NCBI GenBank assembly: GCA_036936605.1
Contig: JAUPFV010000002.1
Coordinates: forward strand, 165,532,813-165,596,812
DNA: 64,000 nucleotides
Direction: 5' to 3'
Source: Limnanthes douglasii subsp. nivea
Lineage: Eukaryota; Streptophyta; Magnoliopsida; Brassicales; Limnanthaceae
Positions 33,386-43,850 of this stretch are shown here, one piece after another. The translations under genes and the position numbers were made by a program. The first letter of the stretch is position 1; each line of letters opens with the position of its first letter. A model generated the notes under the pieces. The model ran no database searches. It saw only the letters and a list, made by a program, of their open reading frames with translations, and was not told the DNA's origin.

Positions 33386-33759
33386 AACTCGAACTTGCTG
33401 AACCAAAATATGGCGCAAGTCGAAATGGAGAATGTGCGGAGGGAATGGTCTCTTAAAAGAGAAAATGGAGAATGCGTAGAAGGAATTTGATCTAGAATGA
33501 CAACAATGGAAAGAGAAACTCAAAATGGCTCTAGACGAGCGAGAAGCTCAAGTGATGAGCGTTGATATGGACATGCTAGCGAAAGATAAGAAACAAGCTA
33601 TCTCCGAAATTCTAGCGCTGAATCCTTAGATGAAGCTTGGGACGTTGGGTCGTTTGATAGAGTTTCCCGCTGGCTCTAAAGTCAAGTCTGCTTCGGTGGA
33701 AGAGGTGAAGCAAACTGAAGCCCTCCCGACTGTATTGGCTCATGTTGCTAGCGACCCGA

Positions 33760-34603
33760 TCAATTCGAAGAGTGATGAAGTCGAATCGGCCATTGTGTTT
33801 CCTCCTCGTAGTTCTCGACACGGTGGATCGGCAGGATGATCTCTGTTGGTACCACTGCTTCAATGTCGTAGACGAAGGTAAACGGTGTGTCTCCCGTAGT
33901 AGTCTGAAGGGTAATTATGTATGCGTATATTACTTCAGCCAATTTTTCTAACTATTTTCCTTTTCCTCCCTTAATTTTTTTCTTGATACCTTCTAAGATG
34001 GTTCTGTTCGTCACTTCCATTTGTCCATTGGCTTGGGGGTAGTATGGTGTGGAAAAATGCTGCTCAATCTTATATATTTTGGAAAAGATGGTGACCACCA
34101 AGTTCTGGAACTGTGAGCCGTTGTATGTCATCAAAACACGTGGTATGCAATACCGAGCCAAATTTTGATTATGGATAAATCACATACCTCCTGCGCGCGG
34201 GTATGTGATGATCACATTGCTGCACCAAAGTCTATGCGCCAGCTCCCAATTGTAGGTCATGTAGAACTGAGCTCGCCTCAACTTGGTCGAGAAATTTGAG
34301 TAGTGGTCGGGTGGCGCTCTTTCTATACAAAACATCGTCTAGCACGCAGTAGTTTGTTGCCTTGTGTTGTAGGGCTCTAACGTCACTCATATTAACTAGA
34401 AGCACAACTGAGGTCAAGTAATGTAAATAAGGTTGTCGCCAATCATTGGTACTATGAACTGCATGTATAATTTCCCCTTTGATGATGAGCTCTGTTGGTG
34501 GCAATTGTTGAAGGAGGACTAGAAGGTTTTCTCTCGAGGCTGCTGTTTTTTCTAACAAGTCTATTGTTGAGTTCTTTATGTGGGGAACCTGTTCATATGA
34601 CAC
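33760..34603 (-). pseudogene. Integrase, element H
   Basis: Minus strand from right: YCVLDDVLYRKSATRPLLKF and SSVLHDLQLGAGA (zinc domain start, 34,232-34,360), a deletion of the CxxC region and first catalytic Asp, then RYCIPRVLMTYNGSQFQN (34,100-34,160) where the usual D-N-G is Y-N-G, HFSTPYYPQANGQMEVTN with the Glu (34,005-34,060), and TTTGDTPFTFVYDIEAVVPT (33,850-33,910). The end overlaps the opposite extra ORF. Inactive by deletion and active-site loss. Confidence 0.75.
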
Positions 34604-34990
34604 TCTTACAAATTTGGACTAGTATTCTTGAGTATGCGAGTACGATCGAATCCGAAGAACATGTGCCTCGTAGATCAGAGCCAATTCCATACCACACAAG
34701 ACTTCCTCGTACTCTGCAATGTTATTTGTGACGGGGAAATTAACTTTGATTGCTTGCTTTATTTCATTTTCATTGGGAAAACAGAGCGCAATCCCAGCTC
34801 CACCGCCCGATGTAGTTGATATTCCATCTGCTTCGACCACCCATTCATTCTGTTCAGCTTCCACGGGTTGTTCTTCTGTGATGGGTATTTTCTGGATGAA
34901 GAGAACTCAGCTAAAAAATCAGCCAAAACCTTGCCTTTAAAGGCGGTGCGGGGTTCAAATCGTATGTCATATTCTCTGAGCTCGACACTT
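34604..34990 (-). pseudogene. Second RNase H, element H
   Basis: EWVVEADGISTTSGGGAGIA (34,788-34,845) has the first Asp, followed by FPVTNNIAEYEEVLCGMELA with the Glu (34,670-34,730). The following Asp block is eroded (LRIRSYSHTQEY), and STIDLLEKTAASRENLL begins the linker to integrase in the adjacent ORF. Homologous to 10,441-10,990 (minus) and 40,616-40,995 (plus). Confidence 0.7.
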
Positions 34991-35484
34991 TACTTAGTAA
35001 AGTGCCCTGATGCGTCAGGATTTTGTAACACAACTCGAAAGCAAAATATTGATCGCACACATATTACATGTCCTTGGAAGTATGGTCGCATTTTTTGAGT
35101 GGAATTGACTAGTCCCAATGCGAGTTTTTTAAGGTTAAGGTACCTCGTTTCAACCTCAATTAGCGCTTTACTATTGTAGTACAGTAGTTTTTGTATTCTG
35201 TTCGGCTCGCATATCAAAACTGAACTAACGGAGAATGGAGATACCGATAAATATACAAACAATTGCTCGTCAATAATGGGTGCGAATACGATTTCAGTGA
35301 GGTGAGATATAACTTTAAGCGAGTACTGACTTGTCACAGTCTTCCGTCCAACTAAACGTTTTTGCTCCTCAAAAGATTTCAAATAAAGGATGACTTTTAC
35401 TAGTGGTCCGAGAAATGAATCGTGATAATGCGGCGAGGCGTCCCGTGAGGCATTGCACTTCTTTGGTAGTCTTAGGGGTGTCAT
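34990..35484 (-). pseudogene. RNase H (first), element H
   Basis: The open 164-codon piece begins in the RT-RNase H linker (KEVQCLTGRLAALSRF equivalent in another frame) and contains EQLFVYLSVSPFSVSSVLIC, LLYYNSKALIEVETRYLNLK and STQKMRPYFQGHVICV. Next comes CFRVVLQNPDASGHFTK. It is close to 11,130-11,339 (minus), so H and F belong to one family. Confidence 0.75.
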
Positions 35485-35900
35485 TTATAAAATGGCGTTC
35501 AATTGGATGGGTTCAGCTTCTATACCCCGTTGACCGGGTAGCCAAGGAATTTACCACTAGAAACCCAAATGAACATTTGGCCGGGTTAAGCTTAAGATTT
35601 AACTCGCCCTTGGGTACCATCCTTTTATGAACAACGTTTTGAGCTCCTTCTTAGTTATTCCGTGTCCAACCTTAACCATCAACTCTATTTCCCTCAAACA
35701 TTGAGAATTCTTACTCTCATAGCCAACCAAGGTTCATTGGGTAGATTTCCTCCAACGATGGTGAAAAGGAATGGGGTATTGCTTGGTTTGGTGATATTGT
35801 TGATGACGACCTCTGACGCCTCGCCCTTAAGGGCCTTAACTGTGTGGGGTGACGGCGAACTCACTCCATTTGTACTTGTCAAGTCTCCCCTTGCAATTGT
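35485..35900 (-). pseudogene. Protease end fused to RT end, element H (internal deletion)
   Basis: Minus-strand reading gives a protease segment (YESKNSQCLREIELMVKVGH, about 35,670-35,730, then ITKKELKTLFI) that passes directly into the RT C-terminal block LNLKLNPAKCSFG at about 35,580-35,620 and PIERHFINDTPKTTKEV (35,480-35,510). All catalytic RT motifs are therefore deleted, roughly 1 kb compared with element F. Confidence 0.65.
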
Positions 35901-35929
35901 AAGGAGCCATTGTTGTTTACTTCTATCTA

Positions 35930-37440
35930 CCTCTCCTTTATTCTTTGGCTTATCCTCGATAATCAGGCTAGCATCTTCTTCAAGATCGGGGTACGAGCGT
36001 TACTCCTGCTACTTGATCAATTAACCAGCTCATCACTGTCAATGAGTCTTTGGATTTCCTCCATGAGCTACCAACACTCGTCAGTAGGATGCCTGTGGTC
36101 GTTGTGGTAAACACAAAAATACCAGTTAGATTGCTTGAAACCAGGCGCACCCATCACATGTCATGTTTGATACTTAGTTCGGCCCTTTGTTCGATCATAC
36201 ACAATGGAAATAGCCTCAATCAGGGGAGTAAATCCCCTGGAATATTTTCAAAGTGTTGAGGGGTGTCGGCTGGTGTCTCTCAATGGATGTTCTTTAACTC
36301 TCTTCCACTCTGGTATTCCTTCCTTGAAATCTCACCCATGTCTGTCCGCTGAGTCTTTAACGAAAGTGTCCGACTAGGATAGAAGGTCTCCCATATTCTC
36401 CGTTGGAAACTTGATAGGGTCAGCGTAAATGTCTCCTCTTCGGTTGAGACCCCGTTTGAGTGAAGCCACCGTCATATTTTCTGCTAAATCTGGGAGTGCA
36501 TTCATAGCATGAACAAAACGTCTAACATAACTTTTAATGGACTTACGTCGTCTTTGGTAGAGATCAATGATGGAGTGCCGCTCCATCTTAAGTTCTTTAT
36601 GACCAATGAATTTTTCCATGAACGCATTCCAAAGACTAGTGAAATTGTGGATGGATCGCTTTGGCATCGTTTGGGTTGAACGTCATCATCATGTTACGAA
36701 ATTTCGCCAGAAACCTCTCTAGATCGTTTGTTCCATAATAAGCCTTCATTCTGAAGGTATATAATTTTCTTGGCAATTGGGCCTCAAGAATCGTTTCTGA
36801 GAAGACTGACATCCCGGGATGCACCTAATTGTAAAAATTGTCCTCATCCTCTCGCGCTCTTTTAAAGGTAACGGGGTCGGCCTCCTTCCTGGGCTCCGCT
36901 TTTTTAGATCGGTTTTTACCCCTGCTCTCTCCCTCTCCTTTCGGCTTGTTATCGCGCTTGGAAGATCGTTCTGCTCGGTTAGCTCGGCTAGCCTCTGGGC
37001 CTGATTGGTGATTCGCTTGACATGTTCCCCTAACCTTAGCGTTAAAAGCGTGGAGAGTGTCATTCATTCCTTCTATGGTGGCGTGCATGGCTTGCTCTCC
37101 GACATCTCACTCGCATGCCACTCTCTGCTGCCCTTGCTGAAACCGTTTAATTTGCTACTCCAACTGCTGGAAGATTGGATTAGTTGCGGCATTGGCTTCC
37201 GGTATATTGTGAACCACGGGAGCATCCACTGGCCTATGAGGAGCAACATCAGTTCCATTAACGGTTGTTGGTGGTAACGCTTGAGTTGTTGGCTCCGCTG
37301 GCCCACCAGATGCCGCTATCACCGTCTCCTAAGAAGTAACAGAGCTGGGTGCACATTGCCTTGCCTGAATGACGAGTTAGCCCCCAATCTCCGATCCCCA
37401 CCACATCACTTGATTCTGGGATTTCTCTCTCGATGACCTA
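35930..37440 (-). pseudogene. Gag, element H
   Basis: From the right (N-terminus): the TAMVVIRSS-like start near CCATGG 37,449; EGMNDTLHAFNAKVRG (37,025-37,072) and a basic stretch rich in K/R/E; FRMKAYYGTNDLERFLAKFR (36,710-36,760); the open piece 36,374-36,667 with TSLWNAFMEKFIGHKELKME, IIDLYQRRRKSIKSYVRRFV and ADPIKFPTENMGDLLS; and at about 36,030-36,110 the C-H-H-C knuckle, CVYHNDHRHPTDECW. The particle protein of the element; several frame breaks. Confidence 0.75.
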
Positions 37441-37494
37441 ATAACTACCATGGTTAAAGTAACATAAGAATTTGTTAAGAAACATATAACGCTT

Positions 37495-37512
37495 TCCCAC
37501 TGACTGCGCCTA
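37495..37512 (-). other. Primer-binding site of element H
   Basis: On the minus strand TAGGCGCAGTCAGTGGGA lies three bases (AAT) after the LTR end TTAACA. Same class as the site at 5,777-5,794. Confidence 0.7.
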
Positions 37513-37515
37513 ATT

Positions 37516-38165
37516 TGTTAAGGAAATCATAAGAATTTGCCAAGTGGAAAAACTATTATTGTCACAAAGGAGAAGTTACATTTGTTTAGGTTTTCTCCCT
37601 TATTTATATCTTTCTTTTCCGTTCACACTCGTTTACAATGACCATTATCCCTACTAATTACTTCATAACTCCATTTACAACATCGAGCCTATATTTATAA
37701 CTACGTTGCTTAGTGGTTTGACCAAATCCGTTATAAAAGGCCTTAAATCATAGTTGGAACTGTTTCTCTTTCGGAGTGCGCTCAGTCTTTTTTGACTTAC
37801 TTGGCCGAGCCCAATTTAGTAGTCTCTTTGCTCGGTCTCCTAGCTCAGCTTGAGGAAAGCACTATTCTAAGCGCAGCCTGTGCGGTTTTGTTGTCTGCTC
37901 GGTCTTTGACTCGTTCTTACTTCTATCGCTTGGGTCATTATCGTGCTCGTCCGTTTTGACCATGGGTGACTTCATCAGTTTTGCCTCAAATTTCATCTCT
38001 TCTGTTTATCGAGCTCGGTTGTTTCCTTGATGGGCGGTCGGACAATTGTCTTTCTGTGGTTCGTCCTTTCACTCTCTCCACATATTCATCTGCTTGGTTT
38101 TCCCTTTCTTCCATCCGGGGAATAACCCTTTATCACCTGGGGAGTACGAGCAATCAGCACCCTGT
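37516..38165 (-). repeat. 5' LTR of element H
   Basis: Ends (minus sense) CCTTAACA next to the primer site. TGCTCGGT occurs at 37,829-37,836 and 37,896-37,903 on plus. The CAATAATAGTTTTTCCACTTGGC U5 block is shared with D, I and J, and a TATAAATATAGG-like TATA region lies near 37,690-37,705. The outer end is set where plus-strand gag of element I begins, about 38,165; the terminal TG cannot be identified with certainty. Confidence 0.65.
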
Positions 38166-38442
38166 AGAGTACAAAAATTAAGCTCTGAAATTCACCACAC
38201 TTACAGAGATTATTTCTGCCATCCATGATTGTACCGGAGATTGGTCGATAATGGGGTACTGTTCCAATTTGTGAGGCAACAAGAGTGTGGTTAACAGGAT
38301 GATAAATATGACAAACCCTACAAAGCTAAGCCAGACCACCCTCGGATAACAAAAATAAGGGATCACAAGAAAGCAACAGCGGTTGTCCGCCATATCTAGA
38401 GGTGGGACCTTGTTAGAGGCCGATCATGAAGTTGAGAAATAG
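38166..38442 (+). pseudogene. Gag C-terminal end, element I
   Basis: HRDYFCHP followed by IVPEIGR/RLVDNGVLFQFVRQ (38,235-38,275) corresponds to the knuckle and the EIQRLIDNWELIEF block of D gag (7,320-7,370). The rest of gag and the 5' LTR of this element are missing, replaced by the outward-facing LTR of H. Confidence 0.55.
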
Positions 38443-39090
38443 ATGAGAGAGGACGAACAACTACTCTCTGTGGGTAGATTGTCTTACAATGATTACAGAG
38501 AACCGGTGGTTGACCTGACATTCAATGATGACGACCTAAGGGGAATCGCCACCCCACATAAAGACGTGCTGACAATAACTCTAGACATCGGAGGGGTAAT
38601 GGTTACTAAAGTATTTGTGGATGGGGAAGCTCCGTCAACATTATTTATCAAGGAAAGCTATGACCAAACGCCATATAAGATAGCACAACACACTATAACC
38701 GGGTATGAAGGGAAAATATCTCAATGTGTTGGCGAAGTGGAACTTATGGTCAAAGTCGGGCATGGGTCTACCAAAAAGGAACTTAAAACCTTATTCATGA
38801 TCTCATATGCCCCAAGATCTTACCATGCCATTATCTGGAGGCCATGGTTGGACAGAATGGAAGCAACTCCTTGCACGTTTTGCCAAGTCATAATAAATCT
38901 CGTTGGTGATGTTGTAGAGATTATCTGAGGCAACCAACTTACCGCCGGAACATGTTACTCGGTGATAGTAGACCCGAGCAAACCAGTTCGATTGGTGATG
39001 TTGTAGAGATTATCTGAGGCAACCAACTTACCGCCGGAACATGTTACTCGGTGATAGTAGACCCGAGCAAACCAGTTCGATAGTAATTAA
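38443..39090 (+). pseudogene. Aspartic protease, element I
   Basis: The open 161-codon piece has PVVDLTFNDDDLRGIATPHK, VMVTKVFVDGEAPSTLFIKE (active site D-G-E-A instead of D-T/G-G-S), HTITGYEGKISQCVGEVELM and LKTLFMISYAPRSYHAIIWR. It ends EII-stop at 38,926. The family's C-terminal tail (AGTCYSVIVDPSKPVR) follows out of frame. An exact 89-bp tandem duplication (38,903-39,080) repeats that tail. Confidence 0.75.
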
Positions 39091-39299
39091 AAGGAAAGGG
39101 GTAAATAAATGCACAACCGATTCCCCCCTCACCTGACTAAATGGATGACCCACGAGAGGACGAGCATATGGACACTGACCAGGAGGATGCTAGAGAGGAA
39201 ACAATAGCACCAGGGCGCCTCCTCTCTATGCTAGAGAGGGATCCTTTGATTATATTGTTACTACAAAACTGAGACCCATGCGCAACTAGGGATGTTATC

Positions 39300-39999
39300 G
39301 GGGTCTGTCGCTCAGTAATTTGTCACGAGTTAGCAATTGACAGGTACGCAAAGCCCACACGAAAAAAGTGTCGAACTTTCTCCATTTAGAAGCATGAATC
39401 AATAAACATCAAAGTCACCAAGTTATTCGTCCTCGGACACATTCGCAAAGCTAGGTACCCGGTGTGGGTGGCAAACCATATCTTAGTAAAGAAGAAAGGA
39501 GGAAAGTGGCGCATGTGCGTTGATTTTAACAATTAAACCAAGCTTGCCCCAAGGATGCTTTCCCCTACCTCGAATCGATCAGCTAGTTGACTCCACCTCA
39601 GGCTGTGAATACATATTGTTTATAGATGCATACTCTGGCAACAATCAAATACGTATTCATGGAAATTATGGGCAGCATATAGCATTTCAAACGGAAAGAG
39701 GCCTGTACTGCTATACGGTCATTCCTTTTGAATTAAAAAATATCGGCTCAACTTACCAGTGCCTCATAAATCAGATTTTTAAGGAGGAGCTAGGACATAG
39801 CGTGGAAGCTTACATCGACGACATGATCGTTATAATTGACGCCCCAAAACAGGACCTCAAAGTGTTGAACACAATTTTCTTTATCGTATGTAAGTATAAT
39901 ATGAAGTTAAACCCTTTAAAATGCTCTTTTGGTGTACGAACAGTGAAAATTTTAGGCTTTATGGTTAGCAACAAAAGGATTGAGGCCGACCCCATGTAG
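39300..39999 (+). pseudogene. Reverse transcriptase, element I
   Basis: N-terminal part: RKKCRTFSI-like and LFVLGHIRKARYPVWVANHI, then VKKKGGKWRMCVDFNN (39,490-39,535). The open piece 39,520-39,999 continues with CFPLPRIDQLVDSTSGCEYI, FIDAYSGNNQIRIHG (Y-N-Q reads N-N-Q), HIAFQTERGLYCYTVIPFEL, STYQCLINQIF, the intact catalytic AYIDDMIVI (39,809-39,835) and MKLNPLKCSFGVRTVKILGF. Closest to F and H families. Confidence 0.8.
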
Positions 40000-40603
40000 T
40001 TGCATGCATTGATTCAAATAGAGCCGCCCAAAAACGTTAAGAAAGTTCAATGCCTTACCGGACGCTTTGCAGCTCTCTCATGCTTCATTTCAAGAGCTTC
40101 GACCGAAGTCACCCATTTTTTAATTCGTAAGAGGAGCAAAGAAATTCGACTGCAATGAAGAATGCGATGCGACATTCATCGCTCTAAAAACATACCTCAC
40201 CTCGCCTGAAATTTTTTCAACCCCAACACTAAGAGAGAAACTGGATCTTTACTTATCGGTCCCTAATTTCACCGTCAGTGCGGTACTCGTCATGGAAGAA
40301 GAGGGTATTCAACACCCCATATACTTCACAAGAAAAACCATAGCTGACACCAAGATACGATACTTGAACCTGGAGAAACTCGATTTGGGATTGGCAGTGG
40401 TAGCACGCAGAATGCGACCATATTTTCAAGGACATACAAGCATCATTTGCACATCCTTTCCTCTGCTCAACGTATTAGAAAAATCAGACGTTTTTGAATG
40501 CCTTACTAAATGGTCGGTTGAACTGAGCGAATACGAAATCAAAGTCAAACCTAGCACAGAAAACAAGGGGAAAGCCGTAGCCGACTTTCTAACTTATTTT
40601 TAA
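40000..40603 (+). pseudogene. RNase H (first), element I
   Basis: Starts with KKVQCLTGRFAALSCFISRA (40,038-40,100). The open piece 40,292-40,603 holds IQHPIYFTRKTIADTKIRYL, LGLAVVARRMRPYFQGHTSI and LTKWSVELSEYEIKVKPSTE, ending ADFLTYF. LREKLDLYLSVPNFTVSAVL precedes it in the same frame class (40,225-40,285). Broken only near its start. Confidence 0.8.
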
Positions 40604-40615
40604 GCACCTCGGCCT

Positions 40616-40995
40616 TTGGACTTAGGCCCCAACACCAAAACGAACAACCCAATGTGGGTACTGGAGGCCGATGGGGCATCAAGCAACTTTGGGGGAGGAG
40701 CGGGTATTGTCCTCATGACTCCAGTAGGAGAACAGATCAAAAAAACAATCCGTTTGGACTTTCCAACAACCAACAACGGTGAAGAGTATGAAGCAGTCAT
40801 AGAAGGCATGCGATTAGCCCGCATCTGTTGAGCCAACGCCGTCAAGGTAATATCAGATTCACAGTGGGTTATAAATTAAGATAAAGGAGAGTATGACACA
40901 AGACACGAAGGAACTCGAACGTATCTTACAATCATGAAAGAGTGTCAAGCTAAATTCCATATTGTTCATTACGAGTAAGTACCCCGCCCAACAAA
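40616..40995 (+). pseudogene. Second RNase H, element I
   Basis: The open piece 40,616-40,831 reads MWVLEADGASSNFGGGAGIV (first Asp) and FPTTNNGEEYEAVIEGMRLA (Glu). After a stop at 40,829 the Asp block reads ISDSQWVIN (40,850-40,877). PRPTNSTVDALEKTVA (40,984-41,030) links to integrase. Active residues are visible but the frame is interrupted. Confidence 0.75.
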
Positions 40996-42325
40996 CTCTA
41001 CAGTTGATGCTTTGGAAAAAACGGTCGCGGCCACAGTGCATCATTTAATGGTTACACCGGAATACCCTAGTACCGCCCATTGTCTCCAATCTACCTCAAT
41101 GTGTTCAATCTACAACAGCGCAGATTATAGGAACCAAGACATGTCATACCTCGCCCATGGAACATTACCATCCGATAAATCCCTCGCCAGAGCGTTGAAG
41201 TTTCGCGCCACCAAATATTCCATCATGGACGGAGTTTTATATCGAAAGAGCGTGATGCGACCTTTATTGCGGTTTTTAAATAACGAAGAAGCCACCACGA
41301 TTCTCCATGATCTACATTCTGGGGCTGTCGGATGTGGCCACAAAAGTACCATTCAAAAAAATTTACTTGTCGGGTATTATTCGCCAGAATTGGCCGCAGA
41401 CCCCGAGAAAATAGTACAGTAGTGCCACGCTTGTCAACAATATGCCAATACCGGAAATATACCACGCGAAGCCATGGAAGCCAGCCCCATACCCTTCCCA
41501 TTCGACAAATAGGGTATCAATCTCGTAGGACCCCTTCTGATGGCTACGGGGAAAAGGCAGTACCTAGTTGTCGCGGTAGACTACTTCATCCAATGGATGG
41601 AAGCCAAGGCACTATTCAGAAAAAGGGCTCAGGAGATATGCGATTTCATCCACCACCAAATCTTAATGCGATTTGGTATTCCCCAAAATACTGATAACAG
41701 AAAATGGACCACAGTTCCAAAATTCAGTGCTCTCCACTTTTTGCAAACGTTTTGGTATTATCCAACACTTCTCCACCCCATATTACCCACAAGACAATGG
41801 GAAATTCGAGGTCACCAATCGTATAATCCTTGATGGCATAAAAAATAAGCTAGATGGAGCAAAAGGCAAGTGGTCAGATAAACTAGTCGAGGTCCTATTG
41901 GCTTACTGAACCACTCCCGCGCCGCTATAAGTGACACCATTATCCCTCGTGTACGTATCTGAGGTCGTGGTACCTACAGAATTAAAAATTGTTTGGAGGA
42001 ATGTAATAAGTCTAACCGAGCAGTTGACGTCAACCTAACCTAATTAAAGAGATACAAGACAAGGCACATATGCGAGCGGATCATTACAAAAGCTTAATGT
42101 GAGGGCGTTTCAATTAAAAATTTGACTGCGAACGCTACAAGTTGGCGACCTCGTTATGAAAACATTTTTTAGAGAGCTGGAGATCAGAAGTTAAGCAAGT
42201 TAGGACCTACATGGGATGGGCCATACAATCATCTCAAAGGGGCACCAAGGAGCAGTTTTCCTCCCAGACCAAGATGACATTGCTTAAATCATCCTTGGAA
42301 TATCAGTCACCTTAAGTTATATCAC
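40996..42325 (+). pseudogene. Integrase, element I
   Basis: The open piece 41,012-41,422 covers YSIMDGVLYRKSVMRPLLRF, TILHDLHSGAVGCGHKST (H-x-H region) and GYYSPELAADPEKIVQ; CHACQQYANTGNI gives the C-x2-C. Core: LVVAVDYFIQWMEAKALF (41,563-41,615; Asp), then ILITENGPQFQNSVL (41,680-41,724) with Glu in place of the second Asp, and YPQDNGKFEVTNRIIL (41,783-41,830; Glu). The C-terminal block resembles LWDGPYNHLKGAP and HPWNISHLKLYH (42,285-42,320), with frameshifts. Confidence 0.75.
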
Positions 42326-42826
42326 CTTGTTATTTAAATGATTGATGCGGTCTTTTTCCCTTCTATTGGCGTGTAAGATTTTTTTAATGAGGCATCTTCG
42401 TATATGCTACACTTAATAAAGTTTTATTATTTTCACCATCTGAGTGTGTGTGTTATAATTGTTCTTTGTAACAAATGGGCTAATAGGCCACGCCTTCTTT
42501 GGCTATGTCACGGGCCATACTGTGCCAAATACCACACTACAATATTATTTACATGAAACACTCCAAACCCATCAGGTTACACAGTTGACCAAACCGGTCG
42601 CTCCTCAAATGAGACTAAGACTAAGAAAACTCAGCTTAGTCACGCAATGAACCCCATTATGCTCGATCTTGCAAACACAATTTGAATACAACAGTCATAA
42701 GTATAACTCACATGTCTTTAAAGCACCGCATCACCTTCATGCAATGAAAATTTCAATGATAGTGCGACTTCACATATATAAACAAAAAAAATTGAAGTCT
42801 CATAATATTTATTACACAACAAAAAA
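42326..42826 (+). other. Post-pol noncoding region, element I
   Basis: Contains TTTTTCCCTTCTATTGGCGTG and AGATTTTTTTAATGAGG (42,376-42,392), aligned with the post-pol block of G and J. The rest (to 42,826) has no open frame with recognisable motifs and separates pol from the convergent extra ORF. Confidence 0.45.
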
Positions 42827-43850
42827 TCAACTAAGGATCTGTCCGCTCCTCTTAGACCTTCGCGGTGGAATCATCGGCCATACCTGGCTTAACAATTTTT
42901 CCTTCTCCAGTGACCAATAGGGCGCATTATTCTCCTCATCGCCCAACTTGCCATCAATCTCCTTTTCATCTACTAGCACCATCTTCCACTCAGAAAATGG
43001 TACAATATTAATCGCAACTTCACTCTTCTTTGTCATGAGACAATCATTCACATCACCTTCTTCATCCCAAGGCCGAGCAGTGCCCTCTCCACCCTCTGTC
43101 TCCTCTACCATGTCAGGCAATGCCTCCTTGGGACCGTGACCATCCACATCTTCCTCTTTTCCAGCATTGTCTAGCGTAAAATATTATCCGCTGGTATCTC
43201 GAGCTCTTCGCTCTTGTGGTACCGACAGCCCCAGACCATTAAAGTTCTCATCCTCATATCTTTTCTCCATATGGGCAAGCAACCTCTCCAGCGTCACTGC
43301 CTCTGCACCTCCACTCATAATGACCGTTCCATCCTTCGAAATTTGTAACTCTGGAATCTGCCACAGTGCGGCCTTCAAATAGTTCACTGCACAAAAAACT
43401 TGTGTTGGCTCCACTCCACGAGCAGCGTTAGTAGCTGCAGCTAACAGATCGGCGAGACCACCCTAACTTTGAGACTTCTACTGCTGCTAACAGATCGGCG
43501 AGACCAATAGGTATCCTAAAAAATTGTGAGCTCATTACTATGCGCAAATGAAACTGAAAATCATTAATCAAATGGGGCAAGGGAAGGCGTAGATCCCAAT
43601 GAAAGATTGTTGTGTATAGGCATGTCTCACCCTCTTTAGTGGTATAAGGTTGATCTCCCGCAACGGGTACCCTAACTGTCACATCATCTGTTACACAATA
43701 CCTAGCCTTAAACTCTTGCACAGAGCCCTCGGTCAAATAACCATACTTGGGAGTAATTTTTAAAAAGTACTCCTCCAAAAAGTGGGCACTCTCATACTCT
43801 GACTCCATAATTTCCACAATTTTCTTCCTCCCATCTTTCTTGAGCGCCAT
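42827..43850 (-). pseudogene. Antisense extra ORF of element I (PF04195-type)
   Basis: The N-terminal piece 43,428-43,850 (140 codons) has ESEYESAHFLEEYFLKITPK, YCVTDDVTVRVPVAG, TTIFHWDLRLPLPHLINDFQ and IPIGLADLLAAVEVSKL. After a local duplication (about 43,436-43,503) the frame moves to 43,184-43,414 with EPTQVFCAVNYLKAALWQIP and ELQISKDGTVIMSGGAEAV, then a stop and 42,827-43,147, acidic, ending EKLLSQVWPMIPPRRSKRSG. It is the cleanest copy of this protein family in the window. It lies between pol and the 3' LTR, opposite to pol. Biochemical role unknown. Confidence 0.75.

Larger units (their letters stand above)
31390..33839 (+). pseudogene. Extra ORF of element H (PF04195-type, with intron-like gaps and C-terminal coiled coil)
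   Basis: The order of blocks matches the minus-strand ORFs of I and M: YEDPTTLENYFSRTSSKYGY (31,455-31,515), GIYPTQLAANGWRMLLSIVL (31,705-31,765), LLLAIDVTKLAKPPFFYAQL (31,807-31,866), a non-coding gap, EPTQLFTQINYLRSCLW (32,167-32,217), SVPELTVTKDGRVIIKDGAE, an acidic stretch, LLYYDRMPMSDILQL (33,016-33,060), then coiled-coil EKLQAKMETLKEAL. Gaps have splice-like borders (see intron entries). The C-terminus (33,630-33,839) overlaps the end of the opposite-strand integrase. Stops inside exon-like parts show decay. Function unknown. Confidence 0.65.

Noticed and set aside
31390..33839. Host protein-coding gene with introns
   Set aside because: The introns made this tempting, but related ORFs sit in the same antisense place in several retrotransposons here, so it belongs to the element.
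35662..36024. 120-codon plus-strand ORF
   Set aside because: Lies opposite the H protease and gag knuckle; no motif of its own.
41332..41833. Plus-strand ORFs overlapping the I integrase in other frames
   Set aside because: They contain translated integrase DNA in the wrong frame; only frame-shift junctions, not genes.
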